DNA of 26,169 bases from JBDTVS01 sp040007095 (GTDB taxonomy: Bacteria; Acidobacteriota; Vicinamibacteria; Vicinamibacterales; CAVVIG01). Position 1 is the stretch's first letter; every line of letters begins with the position of its first letter. Made by a program: the position numbers and the translations under genes. The stretch covers positions 1 through 26,169 of the forward strand of contig JBDTVS010000002.1 of assembly GCA_040007095.1 (NCBI GenBank), given 5' to 3'. Shown piece after piece: positions 8,416-16,104 of the stretch. The notes below the pieces were generated by a model. That model had not been told where the DNA came from. It did not search any database and saw only the letters and a list, made by a program, of their open reading frames with translations.

Positions 8416-9845
8416 GGCGGCACAATCGTCTACTCATCGCGCTCCACGTCGTCTCCGACGCGGTGCTCGGCATCGTGTCGTTCCTCACGGCCTACCAACT
8501 TCGGTTCTCGACCGGACTGATTCCCGTCACCAAGGGCACGCCGCCGATCGAGAACTATCTCTACGTCCTGCCCTTCGTGGCCGGGCTCGTGCCGCTGGCG
8601 TTTCAGCTGCAGGGATTGTATCGGCTGCGCCGGGGGCGCTCTCGGGTCGACGATTTCTTCGCCGTCTTCGTCGGCAGCATTCTCGCGGTGGTGTTCGGCA
8701 TCGTCGCCACCCTGTACGTGCAGACCTACTACGCCACAGGCCTTCGCGCACGCGGCGTGTTCGAAGTCTCGCAGGTCGTGTGGGGCATCTTCCTGGTGCT
8801 GAACACCGCCGCCACCTATGGATCGCGCGAGCTCGTACGCGACGTGCTCGAGCGCCGCTGGCGAGCCGGCATCGGGCTGAAGCGCATTCTCATCGCCGGT
8901 TCGGGCGATCTGGGTCGTCTGGTCGCCGACAAGATCATCGAGCACCGCGAGCTCGGCTATCAAATCATCGGCTTCGTCGACGACCGTGCCTCCGGCGATC
9001 ATCTCGGCTATCGCGGTCTGCCGCTGCTCGGGACCATCGACGAAGCGGCGGACATCGCCCAGCGCGAGTCGATCGACCATCTCTACGTCGCGCTTCCGCC
9101 CGAACAGCACCTGCGCATGATCGAGCTGATCGAGAGCACGAGCCGCGAAATGCTCGATGTGAAAGTGGTGCCCGACCTCCTGCAGGTGATCGCGTTGCGG
9201 GCCCGGCTCGAAGACCTCGACGGCATCCCCGTCATCAACGTCAACGACGTACCGCTTCAAGGCTTCAACAGCATCGTCAAGCGCACGATCGACGTCGCGC
9301 TGTCGTTCGCGGCGCTGCTCGTGCTGGCGCTGCCGCTCGGGATCATCGCCCTGCTCGTCAGACTCACGTCGCGCGGTCCGGTGCTGTATCGGCAGGATCG
9401 CATGGGGCTCGACGGCAAATCGTTTTCGATCCTCAAGTTCCGCTCCATGCACGACAACGCCGAGCGCGAGACGGGACCGGTCTGGGCCCAGAGGAACGAC
9501 CCGCGCGTCACAGGCCTCGGAAGCTTTCTGCGAAAGGCGAATCTGGACGAACTGCCGCAGCTCTGGAACGTCCTCCGCGGCGACATGTCGATTGTCGGAC
9601 CACGGCCGGAGCGGCCGCATTTCGTCGAGCAGTTCAAACACCGCATCCCGCAGTACATGTTGCGACACAAAGTGAAGGCAGGACTCACCGGCTGGGCGCA
9701 GGTGAACGGGTGGCGGGGCAACACGCCGCTCGAGAAGCGGATCGAATACGACCTGTACTATATCGAGAACTGGTCGGTGCGCCTCGACCTGAAGATCATG
9801 TGGCTCACGATCATCAAAGGTTTCTTCCACAAGCACGCCTATTAG
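8409..9845 (+). CDS. Undecaprenyl-phosphate sugar-1-phosphate transferase (WcaJ-like initiating enzyme)
   Basis: A 478-residue inner-membrane polyprenyl glycosylphosphotransferase that starts glycan assembly by moving a hexose-1-phosphate from a UDP-sugar to undecaprenyl phosphate. There are four N-terminal TM helices within residues 10-135. A CoA-binding-like Rossmann domain follows (ILIAGSGDLGRLVADKIIEH, about 159-178), then another hydrophobic segment near 293-320. The C-terminal catalytic domain carries KFRSM, the Asp-Glu pair D380-E381 in NLDELPQLWNVLRGDMS, GPRPE, and AGLTGWAQVNGWRG. These match the large PGTs that load glucose. The GTG start overlaps the preceding stop by 7 nt. A 74-bp gap follows before the next gene; it holds only a weak GACCGT/ACGGTC dyad (9848-9872). 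Confidence 0.93.
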   Translation: MLRRHNRLLIALHVVSDAVLGIVSFLTAYQLRFSTGLIPVTKGTPPIENYLYVLPFVAGLVPLAFQLQGLYRLRRGRSRVDDFFAVFVGSILAVVFGIVATLYVQTYYATGLRARGVFEVSQVVWGIFLVLNTAATYGSRELVRDVLERRWRAGIGLKRILIAGSGDLGRLVADKIIEHRELGYQIIGFVDDRASGDHLGYRGLPLLGTIDEAADIAQRESIDHLYVALPPEQHLRMIELIESTSREMLDVKVVPDLLQVIALRARLEDLDGIPVINVNDVPLQGFNSIVKRTIDVALSFAALLVLALPLGIIALLVRLTSRGPVLYRQDRMGLDGKSFSILKFRSMHDNAERETGPVWAQRNDPRVTGLGSFLRKANLDELPQLWNVLRGDMSIVGPRPERPHFVEQFKHRIPQYMLRHKVKAGLTGWAQVNGWRGNTPLEKRIEYDLYYIENWSVRLDLKIMWLTIIKGFFHKHAY

Positions 9846-9919
9846 CCGACCGTCGCCGCGTCCGCCACGGTCACGTGCCGCCCCTCGAACCGGGTCCGTG
9901 AGGCCCCGCGAAAGTCATC

Positions 9920-10855
9920 ATGAAGCCACGCGTCGTCATTACCGGATCGGCCGGATTCATCGGGTCGCACCTGGCCGAGACGCTGCTCGACCTGGACTAC
10001 TCGGTCGTCGGCATCGACAACCTCCTGACCGGCGACACCGCCAACATCTCGCACCTGGTCAATCGAGACTTCACCTTCATCAAGCACGACGTGACGAACT
10101 ACATGTACATCGACGGGCCGGTGGACTTCGTGCTGCACTGGGCGAGTCCCGCGAGTCCGATCGACTACCTGCTGCTGCCGATTCCGACGCTGAAGGTCGG
10201 TGCGCTCGGCACGCACAAGGCGCTCGGACTCGCGAAGGCGAAAGGCGCGACCTTCGTGATCGCCTCGACCTCGGAAGTGTACGGCGACCCGTTGGAGCAT
10301 CCGCAGACCGAGACCTACTGGGGCAACGTGAATCCGGTGGGACCGCGCGGCGTCTACGACGAAGCCAAGCGCTTCGCCGAAGCGATGACGATGGCGTATC
10401 ACCGTTATCACCACGTCAACACCAAGATCGTGCGAATCTTCAACACGTATGGGCCGCGGATGCGTCTGAACGACGGCCGCGCGGTGCCGGCGTTCATGTC
10501 TCAGGCATTGCGCAACCAGGACGTCACCGTGTTCGGCGACGGCTCGCAGACGCGCAGCTTCACCTACATCACCGACCTGGTCGACGGCATCATCAAGCTG
10601 ATGCACTCGGACACGAACGACCCGGTCAACATCGGCAACCCGATCGAAATGACGATCAAGCAGATCGCCGAAACCATCATCCGGATGACCGGTTCGACCA
10701 GCAAGATCATCTACACGCCGTTGCCGACCGACGACCCCAAACAGCGCCGGCCGGACATCACGCGCGCGCGCACGATCCTCAATTGGGAGCCGAAAGTGCA
10801 GCTCGAAGAGGGCCTGGTCAAGACGATCGAATACTTCCGGAAGAAGGTCAATTAA
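9920..10855 (+). CDS. uxs: UDP-glucuronate decarboxylase (UDP-xylose synthase)
   Basis: A 311-residue SDR enzyme predicted to convert UDP-glucuronate to UDP-xylose using bound NAD. It has GSAGFIGSH (residues 9-17), the family-type segment STSEVYGDPLEHPQTETYWG beginning at 116 with Glu119, and the catalytic Tyr146/Lys150 in YDEAK. RIFNTYGPRMRLNDGR and VFGDGSQTRSFTYITDLV are typical of UXS proteins. The canonical R-S-C-Y-D-E-G-K-R is here R-G-V-Y-D-E-A-K-R, a modest variation. The ATG at 9920 is at the conserved beta strand. The gene pairs with ugd, which makes its substrate, and suggests that xylose (or a product derived from it) is in the polymer. dTDP-glucose 4,6-dehydratase is a less likely alternative because of the E-V-Y-G-D-P-x-x-H-P-Q signature. 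Confidence 0.88.
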   Translation: MKPRVVITGSAGFIGSHLAETLLDLDYSVVGIDNLLTGDTANISHLVNRDFTFIKHDVTNYMYIDGPVDFVLHWASPASPIDYLLLPIPTLKVGALGTHKALGLAKAKGATFVIASTSEVYGDPLEHPQTETYWGNVNPVGPRGVYDEAKRFAEAMTMAYHRYHHVNTKIVRIFNTYGPRMRLNDGRAVPAFMSQALRNQDVTVFGDGSQTRSFTYITDLVDGIIKLMHSDTNDPVNIGNPIEMTIKQIAETIIRMTGSTSKIIYTPLPTDDPKQRRPDITRARTILNWEPKVQLEEGLVKTIEYFRKKVN

Positions 10856-10890
10856 GCGCCGCCGGATCGAAGTAGAATGCCGATCGATTC

Positions 10891-11334
10891 ATGCAGGTAT
10901 TCCGCGTAGACAACGACGGCCGACTGTTCATCTCGGCGGCGATCGACGAGTGGGAGTGCGTCCAGGCACACAAGATCGACGTGGTCATCGACCTCGAGGG
11001 TGGGCTCGACAACTGCATTCCGACGGCGCCGAATCGCTGCATCTACGTCTATTTCCCGATCGACGACGACGATCAGCAGTTGCCGAATCTCGCCAAGCTG
11101 CGCGCGATTGCACGGATGGCGGCCGGGCTCATCTCCGAAGGCCACCGAGTGCTGTCGCACTGCGGCATGGGGTTCAACCGATCCGCGCTGATGGCGGGCC
11201 TGATTCTCGTGGAGCTTGGCGTGCCGGGTCCGCAAGCGGTCGCGCTGCTGCGCGAGCGACGAGCCGGCGCGCTCTACAACGACATGTTTGCCGCGTTCCT
11301 CGAAGGGACCGGGTCCCGGCGCGCGGGAGCGTGA
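10891..11334 (+). CDS. Dual-specificity/tyrosine phosphatase-like protein
   Basis: A 147-residue small cysteine phosphatase. The active-site loop HCGMGFNRS spans residues 90-98 and fits HC-x5-R, with Cys91 as nucleophile and Arg97 as phosphate-binding residue. IDDDD (57-61) is where the general acid of dual-specificity phosphatases is expected. It opens with MQVFRVDNDGRLFISAAIDE, reminiscent of DSP domains. It lies 35 bp after the UXS gene and 4 bp before the DUF2007-like gene, so it is probably the penultimate gene of the polysaccharide operon. A role in dephosphorylating polysaccharide-assembly proteins is possible, but no tyrosine kinase is visible nearby. The substrate could also be a nucleotide, lipid or inositol phosphate. 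Confidence 0.75.
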   Translation: MQVFRVDNDGRLFISAAIDEWECVQAHKIDVVIDLEGGLDNCIPTAPNRCIYVYFPIDDDDQQLPNLAKLRAIARMAAGLISEGHRVLSHCGMGFNRSALMAGLILVELGVPGPQAVALLRERRAGALYNDMFAAFLEGTGSRRAGA

Positions 11335-11338
11335 GACG

Positions 11339-11581
11339 GTGTCAACCCCGCGGCTCGTCGTCGCGCGCAGATTTCTGAACCGCTTCGAGGCGGACGTCGC
11401 CAAGTCGGCGCTCGACGCCGTCGAGATCGACTCGATCGTCCGCGCCGACGACGCGGGCGGGATGCGTCCCGGGATGTGGATGGGATCGGCGGTCGAGCTC
11501 CTGGTACGACTCGAAGACTTCGAGCGCGCCGTCGAGATTCTGGACACCACCGCCCTGACGCGGCCGGAAGAACAACGTTAG
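11339..11581 (+). CDS. DUF2007-like small protein
   Basis: An 80-residue protein starting VSTPRLVVARRFLNRFEADV from the GTG at 11339, four nt after the phosphatase stop. The pattern R-F-x-N-x-x-E-A-x-x-A-K-S-A-L-D-A, then I-V-R-A-D-D-A-G-G, then ELLVRLEDFERAVEILD is that of the DUF2007 (putative signal-transducing) fold, a short ferredoxin-like alpha/beta domain of unknown role. There is no signal peptide or metal site. Its position suggests co-transcription with the phosphatase. The family assignment comes from remembered pattern, not a search. Confidence 0.65.
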   Translation: MSTPRLVVARRFLNRFEADVAKSALDAVEIDSIVRADDAGGMRPGMWMGSAVELLVRLEDFERAVEILDTTALTRPEEQR

Positions 11582-11602
11582 GACCCTTAACGGGTCAGTT
11601 TT
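11582..11602. terminator. Short hairpin between convergent genes
   Basis: GACCC-TTAAC-GGGTC (11582-11596) followed on the plus strand by AGTTTT (11597-11602) lies directly after the stop of the DUF2007-like gene and contains the ettA stop codon in its loop. It could end the long plus-strand polysaccharide transcript. The stem is only 5 bp, so the call is weak. Confidence 0.3.
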
Positions 11603-13260
11603 CGATATTTGATCCGGTGCGGCTGGTCGGCCTCGGCGCCCAGTCGTCGCTTCCTGTCGACTTCATAGTCCTGATAGTTGCCTTCGAACCAGACGACCTG
11701 GCTGTCGCCCTCGAACGCCAGCATGTGAGTGGCGATTCGATCGAGGAACCAGCGATCGTGGCTGATCACGACGGCGCAGCCGGCAAAATTGAGCAGCGCT
11801 TCCTCGAGGGCCCGCAAGGTGTCGACGTCGAGGTCGTTGGTCGGCTCGTCGAGCAGGAGCAGATTACTGCCGCGGCGAAGCAGCTTCGCCAGATGGACGC
11901 GATTGCGTTCGCCGCCGGATAGCGTCCCGACCTTCCGCTGCTGCGCCCCGCCCCTGAAATTGAACCACGACACGTACGCCCGCGACGCCACCTTGCGTTT
12001 GCCCAACTCGATTTCTTCGTCACCGCCGGAAATTTCCTCCCACGCGGTCTTGTCCGGATTGAGCGCGTCGCGGCTCTGATCGACGTACCCGACCTTCACC
12101 GTCTCCCCAATCTTGAGAGTGCCACCATCCGGTGTCTCCTGCCCGGTGATCATCCGGAACAGCGTCGTCTTGCCGGCGCCATTGGGGCCGATCACGCCGA
12201 CGATACCGCCGCGCGGCAGCGTGAAATCGAGGCCATCGATCAGCACGTTGTCTCCGTAGCCTTTCCTCAGGCCGCGGGCTTCGACCACGACATCGCCCAG
12301 GCGCGGTCCCGGCGCCACATAGATCTCCGCGGTCTCAATCTTCTGGGCGGTGTCCTGGCGCAGCAGGTCTTCGTACGCGTTCAGGCGCGCCTTCCCCTTG
12401 GCCTGACGCGCTCGCGGCGACATCCGCACCCATTCGAGCTCGCGTTCGAGCGTGCGTTGGCGCTTGCTCTCGGTCTTCTCTTCGAGCGCCAGCCGCTGCT
12501 GCTTCTGCTCGAGCCACGAGGTGTAGTTCCCTTCCCACGGAATGCCGCGTCCCCGATCCAGCTCGAGAATCCACCCTGCTACGTTGTCGAGGAAGTAGCG
12601 GTCGTGGGTCACGGCGACCACGGTGCCGGCGTAGTCCTTCAAGAACCGTTCGAGCCACGCGACCGATTCGGCGTCCAGGTGATTGGTCGGCTCGTCCAGC
12701 AGCAGCAGGTCTGGCGATTGCAGCAGCAGGCGGCAGAGCGCGACACGGCGTCGCTCGCCCCCCGACAGGGTCGAGACCTCGGCATCGCCAGGCGGCAGCC
12801 GCAGGGCATCCATCGCCAGCTCGAGTCGCGAATCGAGATCCCAGGCATTGGACGCCTCAATCTTGTCCTGGATGCGCGACTGCTCCTCGAGGACCTTGTC
12901 CATCTCTTCGGTCGACAGATCCTCGCCCAGCTTCGCATTCACGTCGTCGTAGCGCGTCAGCAGCGCCTTGATGGAGGCGACTCCCTCCTCCACGTTGCCC
13001 CTGACGTCTTTTTGCGGATCGAGGCGAGGCTCCTGCTGGAGAAATCCGACCGAGATGCCTTCGGCGGCGAACGCCTCGCCCAGGAAATGGGTGTCCTCGC
13101 CGGCCATGATGCGGAGCAGGGAGCTCTTCCCCGCGCCATTGGCGCCGAGGACGCCGATCTTCGCGCCGAAATAAAACGACAGGTAGATGTCTTCGAGCAC
13201 TCGGGTGTCGGGTTGATGAACCTTACCGAGACCCTTCATCGTGTAGATAAACTGGGGCAT
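11587..13260 (-). CDS. ettA: Energy-dependent translational throttle protein, ABC-F ATPase
   Basis: A 557-residue soluble ABC-F protein that binds the ribosomal E site and gates early elongation according to ATP/ADP. It has two ATPase domains and no membrane segment. Walker A sits at 39-46 (GANGAGKS) and 358-365 (GPNGAGKT), LSGGE at 165-169 and 447-451, and catalytic Glu190 and Glu472 in LLLLDEPTNH and LLLLDEPTND. Between the domains lies the charged linker (about 240-300), including WLEQKQQRLALEEK and RARQAKGKARLNAYEDLL, characteristic of EttA and not of Uup or resistance ABC-Fs. Length is almost exactly that of E. coli EttA. The ATG at 13260 begins MPQFIYTMKGLGKV, as in the family. Transcribed convergently with the polysaccharide operon and divergently from dinB. 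Confidence 0.95.
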   Translation of the reverse strand: MPQFIYTMKGLGKVHQPDTRVLEDIYLSFYFGAKIGVLGANGAGKSSLLRIMAGEDTHFLGEAFAAEGISVGFLQQEPRLDPQKDVRGNVEEGVASIKALLTRYDDVNAKLGEDLSTEEMDKVLEEQSRIQDKIEASNAWDLDSRLELAMDALRLPPGDAEVSTLSGGERRRVALCRLLLQSPDLLLLDEPTNHLDAESVAWLERFLKDYAGTVVAVTHDRYFLDNVAGWILELDRGRGIPWEGNYTSWLEQKQQRLALEEKTESKRQRTLERELEWVRMSPRARQAKGKARLNAYEDLLRQDTAQKIETAEIYVAPGPRLGDVVVEARGLRKGYGDNVLIDGLDFTLPRGGIVGVIGPNGAGKTTLFRMITGQETPDGGTLKIGETVKVGYVDQSRDALNPDKTAWEEISGGDEEIELGKRKVASRAYVSWFNFRGGAQQRKVGTLSGGERNRVHLAKLLRRGSNLLLLDEPTNDLDVDTLRALEEALLNFAGCAVVISHDRWFLDRIATHMLAFEGDSQVVWFEGNYQDYEVDRKRRLGAEADQPHRIKYRKLTR

Positions 13261-13414
13261 GTTGATGGCTTAAGATGTGAGCGTCACAAGCGACACGGGA
13301 AACGGCGCCGCGACGAGCGGCGGCCATATTCTATCTACCTTTGGTGTCTGACGTTTCAAGGTCCACGCAGGCACACCGGTACAGACGCGCATTCGAAGCC
13401 CCGACGCTCACGGC
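13261..13414. promoter_or_regulatory. Divergent ettA/dinB spacer with TGTGA-TCACA dyad
   Basis: The 154-bp region between the divergent ettA and dinB genes must hold both promoters. A perfect dyad TGTGA-GCG-TCACA is present at 13276-13288, close to the ettA start; the 3-nt spacing differs from the 6-nt spacing of CRP sites, so no regulator is proposed. No LexA box of the CTGT-N8-ACAG or GAAC-N4-GTTC form was recognised, so SOS control of dinB is not supported here. Confidence 0.25.
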
Positions 13415-14533
13415 ATGGAGCCCATTCGCCGCATCATCCACGTCGACATGGACGCGTTTTACGCGTCGGTCGAGCAGCGCGACGATCCGGCGCTTCGAGG
13501 CCGACCGCTGGCCGTCGGCGGCCAGCCTGATCGGCGTGGCGTGGTGGCCGCGGCCAGTTACGAGGCGCGCGCGTTCGGCGTGCGATCGGCGATGTCGATG
13601 GCCAGGGCCGTGCGGCTCTGCCCCACCTTGGTCATCGTGCCGCCGGACATCCAGCGATACCGGACCGCGTCGCACGCGGTGTTCTCGATCTTCCGGGAAG
13701 TGACGCCGCTGGTCGAGCCGCTCTCGCTCGATGAGGCATATCTCGACGTTACCGAAAATGCGTGGGGCGAACCGCTGGCGACGCCGGTCGCACGCCGTCT
13801 CAAGGCGCGCATCCGCGCGGATACCGGGCTCACCGCATCGGCGGGCGTGGCGCCGAACAAGTTCCTGGCGAAGATCGCATCTGGCTGGCGCAAGCCGGAC
13901 GGACTTACCGTGATCAGCCCCGAACGGGTCGAACCGTTCCTGCGGCAGCTCCCGGTGGACGCGTTGTGGGGCGTTGGGCCGGTCACCGCCCGGAAGCTGC
14001 GCAATCGCGGCATCGAACGGCTCACGGACGTGCGCGCGATCGAACCGCAATTGCTGAGGGAGACCGTCGGCAGCCTCGCGGACTGGCTGCGGCAGCTCGC
14101 CCAGGGGGTGGACAATCGCCCGGTGGTGCCGAACCGGCCGACCAAGTCGTCGGGGAGCGAGAGCACCTATCCCACCGATCTCAACGATCTCGAGATCATC
14201 CGTCGCGAGATCATGGAGATGGCCGAGCACGCCGCGGGCTGGCTCGACCGGCGGCAATTACTCGCGCGGACTGTCACCGTCAAGGTCCGGTACTCGGATT
14301 TTTCGACGGTCACCCGCAGTCACACGGCGCCGCCGACGCGCGACCCGGCCGACGTCGTCGCCCGGGCGCTGCAGCTGCTGACGAAGACCGAGGCTGGGGA
14401 CCGACCCATCCGACTTCTAGGGGTGAGCGTGCACAACGTCTGCAGCGAGATCGGGGCGGCCGTAGAGAGCCATCGCCTGCCGTTTGCAGACCACATCACC
14501 GACTCGGAGACCGGGGACGCGAAACGTCCTTGA
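13415..14533 (+). CDS. dinB: DNA polymerase IV (Y-family translesion polymerase)
   Basis: A 372-residue Y-family polymerase. The first metal-binding strand is IIHVDMDAFYASVE with D11 and D13, Y16 occupies the steric-gate position, and the second catalytic pair is D106-E107 in SLDEAYLDV. SYEARAFGVRSAM (finger) and GLTASAGVAPNKFLAKIASG follow, then the helix-hairpin-helix-like WGVGPVTARKLRNRGI and the little-finger domain to the C terminus. Length is close to that of E. coli Pol IV. No clear beta-clamp QxxLF peptide is visible at the C terminus. The ATG at 13415 is the one adjoining the conserved strand. The methyltransferase gene begins 20 nt downstream, possibly in the same transcript. Confidence 0.94.
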   Translation: MEPIRRIIHVDMDAFYASVEQRDDPALRGRPLAVGGQPDRRGVVAAASYEARAFGVRSAMSMARAVRLCPTLVIVPPDIQRYRTASHAVFSIFREVTPLVEPLSLDEAYLDVTENAWGEPLATPVARRLKARIRADTGLTASAGVAPNKFLAKIASGWRKPDGLTVISPERVEPFLRQLPVDALWGVGPVTARKLRNRGIERLTDVRAIEPQLLRETVGSLADWLRQLAQGVDNRPVVPNRPTKSSGSESTYPTDLNDLEIIRREIMEMAEHAAGWLDRRQLLARTVTVKVRYSDFSTVTRSHTAPPTRDPADVVARALQLLTKTEAGDRPIRLLGVSVHNVCSEIGAAVESHRLPFADHITDSETGDAKRP

Positions 14534-14553
14534 CCGCGGCTCGAGAGCGGCAT

Positions 14554-15327
14554 ATGGATACATGGAATCCACCGCAGTACGAAAAATTTCAACAGGAGCG
14601 GGAGCAGCCGTTTTTCGACCTCCTCGCGCTCATCCAGCCCGCGCCGTCCATGCGCGTCGTCGATCTGGGTTGCGGCGCCGGCCACCTGACGCGCCGGCTT
14701 CACCAGGTTCTGCATCTGGCCGACACGACCGGCGTCGACCGGTCCGTGCGAATGCTCGAGGCAGCGCAACGCGATCCGCTTCCCACCGGGCTGCGCTTTG
14801 CAGCCGGTACGATCGAATCATTTGCCGCCGACGGGATGTACGACCTGATTTTTTCCAACGCCGCGTTCCATTGGATTGAGGATCACCCGGCGCTGATACG
14901 CCGGTTGTTCGCGGCGCTGCGGCCAGGCGGCCAGCTGGCATTCCAGGTGCCAGCCATGCACCACGCCATTTCGCATACCCTTCCCGACGAGATTGCGAGC
15001 ACCGAACCGTTTGTCGGGGCCTTCGCGGATTGGAGACGGCCCCAACCGGTCCTCGAGCCCGAAGAGTATGCGCATTTGTTCTTTCGCGTGGGGTTTGCCC
15101 AACCGAAGGTTCGAGTGGTGATCTATCCCCACGTCCTCGCCGACCGCGAACAGGTGGTGGAGTGGATGAAGGGTTCACTGCTCACCGAATACGAGAAGCA
15201 TCTGACGCCCGACCAGTTTGCCGGCTTCACCGCCACGTATCGCGATCGCCTGATCCCTCTTCTCGATCCAGATCGCCCTTTTCTCTTCCCCTTCAAACGG
15301 ATTCTGTGCTGGGGACGCAAAGCGTAG
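14554..15327 (+). CDS. Class I SAM methyltransferase, trans-aconitate 2-methyltransferase-like
   Basis: A 257-residue SAM-dependent methyltransferase. Motif I is VVDLGCGAGHLT (residues 35-46) and the acidic end of strand 2 is TGVDRS. YDLIFSNAAFHWIEDHPALI and LFAALRPGGQLAFQVPAMHH match the Tam/UbiE-type core. The start MDTWNPPQYEKFQQEREQPF resembles trans-aconitate methyltransferases (W-x-P-x-x-Y-x-x-F). The ATG at 14554 has GAGAG 6 nt upstream; a TTG at 14530 overlapping the dinB stop is a possible earlier start. Substrate is inferred from the N-terminal motif only; another small carboxylic acid is possible. Confidence 0.8.
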   Translation: MDTWNPPQYEKFQQEREQPFFDLLALIQPAPSMRVVDLGCGAGHLTRRLHQVLHLADTTGVDRSVRMLEAAQRDPLPTGLRFAAGTIESFAADGMYDLIFSNAAFHWIEDHPALIRRLFAALRPGGQLAFQVPAMHHAISHTLPDEIASTEPFVGAFADWRRPQPVLEPEEYAHLFFRVGFAQPKVRVVIYPHVLADREQVVEWMKGSLLTEYEKHLTPDQFAGFTATYRDRLIPLLDPDRPFLFPFKRILCWGRKA

Positions 15328-15705
15328 GAGGCTGCTGAAAACAAGACACCGCCTCAAACTGAGAACTCAAAAGCTAGAACTCAGAAGGACTGCGAGATTC
15401 CTCCGGAATTCGCACTTCCAGACTTCTCAGTTCTCAGCCCTGGGCTCAGGTCACTGGCTCTTCGACCTGCTGGCCATCGGGGCGATGAAATCGCAGATAG
15501 TCGGGCGTGTGGGACCGACATGGGCGCGTGCAGCAGGTGGCCACAAAACTGGCTGACATGGCGCCACAACCGGGTCGGAGCCGACGGCAGCAAGGGCGAC
15601 GCGTGTGAGAGGTGATATCGTTACGTGCATTCAACGGACGTCTTCACACGCTTTTTCGAATCGGTGCCGTGCGGACTCTGGCGGCGGCGGGCGGGACATC
15701 AACAC
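15328..15705. other. Spacer without a convincing gene
   Basis: This 378-bp stretch holds the palindromic repeat described separately (15358-15437) and about 250 bp with no convincing gene. A minus-strand frame ending near 15446 (last residues TPDYLRFHRPDGQQVEEPVT) has a protein-like C terminus but a Cys/Arg-rich beginning and no ribosome-binding site. It may be a gene remnant. A GTG at 15625 could extend the following small gene upstream. Confidence 0.4.
15358..15437. repeat. Palindromic (REP-like) element
   Basis: The outer arms CTGAGAACT (15359-15367) and AGTTCTCAG (15429-15437) pair perfectly. An inner pair, AGAACTCAGAAG (15376-15387) and CTTCTCAGTTCT (15423-15434), matches with one mismatch and competes with the outer one. 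The core is a tight hairpin TGCGA-g-ATTCC / TCC / GGAAT-TCGCA (15391-15414). The right end is a direct repeat TTCTCAG x2 (15424-15437). There is no T-run on either strand, so this is more a mobile or repetitive palindrome than a terminator, although it could protect the 3' end of the methyltransferase mRNA. Confidence 0.5.
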
Positions 15706-15942
15706 ATGCTGAAGGGCACGCGCGACGGTATCCTCAAACGAATACAGGCAATGAGCGTCCACGGACAGGTGTCCTGGGACGTGCACTTCACGGACGTCGA
15801 GGATCCCGACGGCCAGACCCACGTGGCGCGCGTCGGGCCCGAGGCGGTCCTTGGCCACAACATGGAACCTGGCGACCGCATTCAGGTGGAATATCTGGTC
15901 GGCGTCGCCGTCCGCGTGTCCCTGGTCGAAGTTCGAAGCTAA
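15706..15942 (+). CDS. Small hypothetical protein with beta-rich domain
   Basis: A 78-residue soluble protein starting MLKGTRDGILKRIQAMSVHG. The composition looks genuinely coding (SWDVHFTDVEDPDG, VARVGPEAVLGHNMEPGDRI) and the alternating hydrophobic pattern suggests a small beta barrel; no family is recognised. The start is uncertain: ATG at 15706 is preferred, GTG at 15625 would give 105 residues with an Arg-rich, less protein-like N terminus, and ATG at 15751 is also possible. The TAA stop (15940-15942) is formed where the flanking TA meets the first base of the MITE-like element. The native C terminus may therefore have been altered by that insertion. Confidence 0.55.
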   Translation: MLKGTRDGILKRIQAMSVHGQVSWDVHFTDVEDPDGQTHVARVGPEAVLGHNMEPGDRIQVEYLVGVAVRVSLVEVRS

Positions 15943-16100
15943 GGACCCGTCGACAAATAAAGATGCCATCTGGACGCCGATGCATCCCACCTGGCTGCGT
16001 TGCTCGTCGCTTACATACGCCCGGTATGCGCGCTCCTCGCGCCTTGCCATGCGGGCGCCTCGACGCCCATATTGGCACCTTTATTTATCGACGGGTCCTT
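15941..16100. mobile_element. MITE-like element with 27-bp terminal inverted repeats
   Basis: The left end (15941-15967) and the reverse complement of the right end (16074-16100) agree at 25 of 27 positions, both starting AAGGACCCGTCGA. If the terminus is taken as AGGACC, the element is flanked by TA on both sides (15940-15941 and 16100-16101), as expected for a Tc1/mariner-IS630-type target duplication. Partial complementarity continues inward to a centre CATAC-GCCCG-GTATG (16014-16028), so the whole 160 bp can fold into one long imperfect hairpin. It encodes no transposase. It is non-autonomous by definition; a structured RNA is the alternative reading. Confidence 0.7.
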
Positions 16101-16104
16101 ACCT

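Noticed and set aside
8430..9836. Long minus-strand open frame (468 codons) opposite the PGT gene
   Set aside because: Low-quality Asp/Arg/His-rich translation with no domain; the plus strand has a full set of PGT motifs. It is a GC-bias shadow.
13276..13288. TGTGA-TCACA dyad as a CRP site
   Set aside because: The spacing is 3 nt instead of 6, so the site would not fit a CRP dimer.
13762..14553. N-terminal extension of the methyltransferase frame
   Set aside because: It lies inside dinB out of frame and has Arg/Ala/Gly-rich shadow composition.
15446..15634. Minus-strand 62-codon frame in the repeat-rich spacer
   Set aside because: The C terminus looks protein-like, but the start is Cys/Arg-rich with no ribosome-binding site and no recognised family; at most a remnant.
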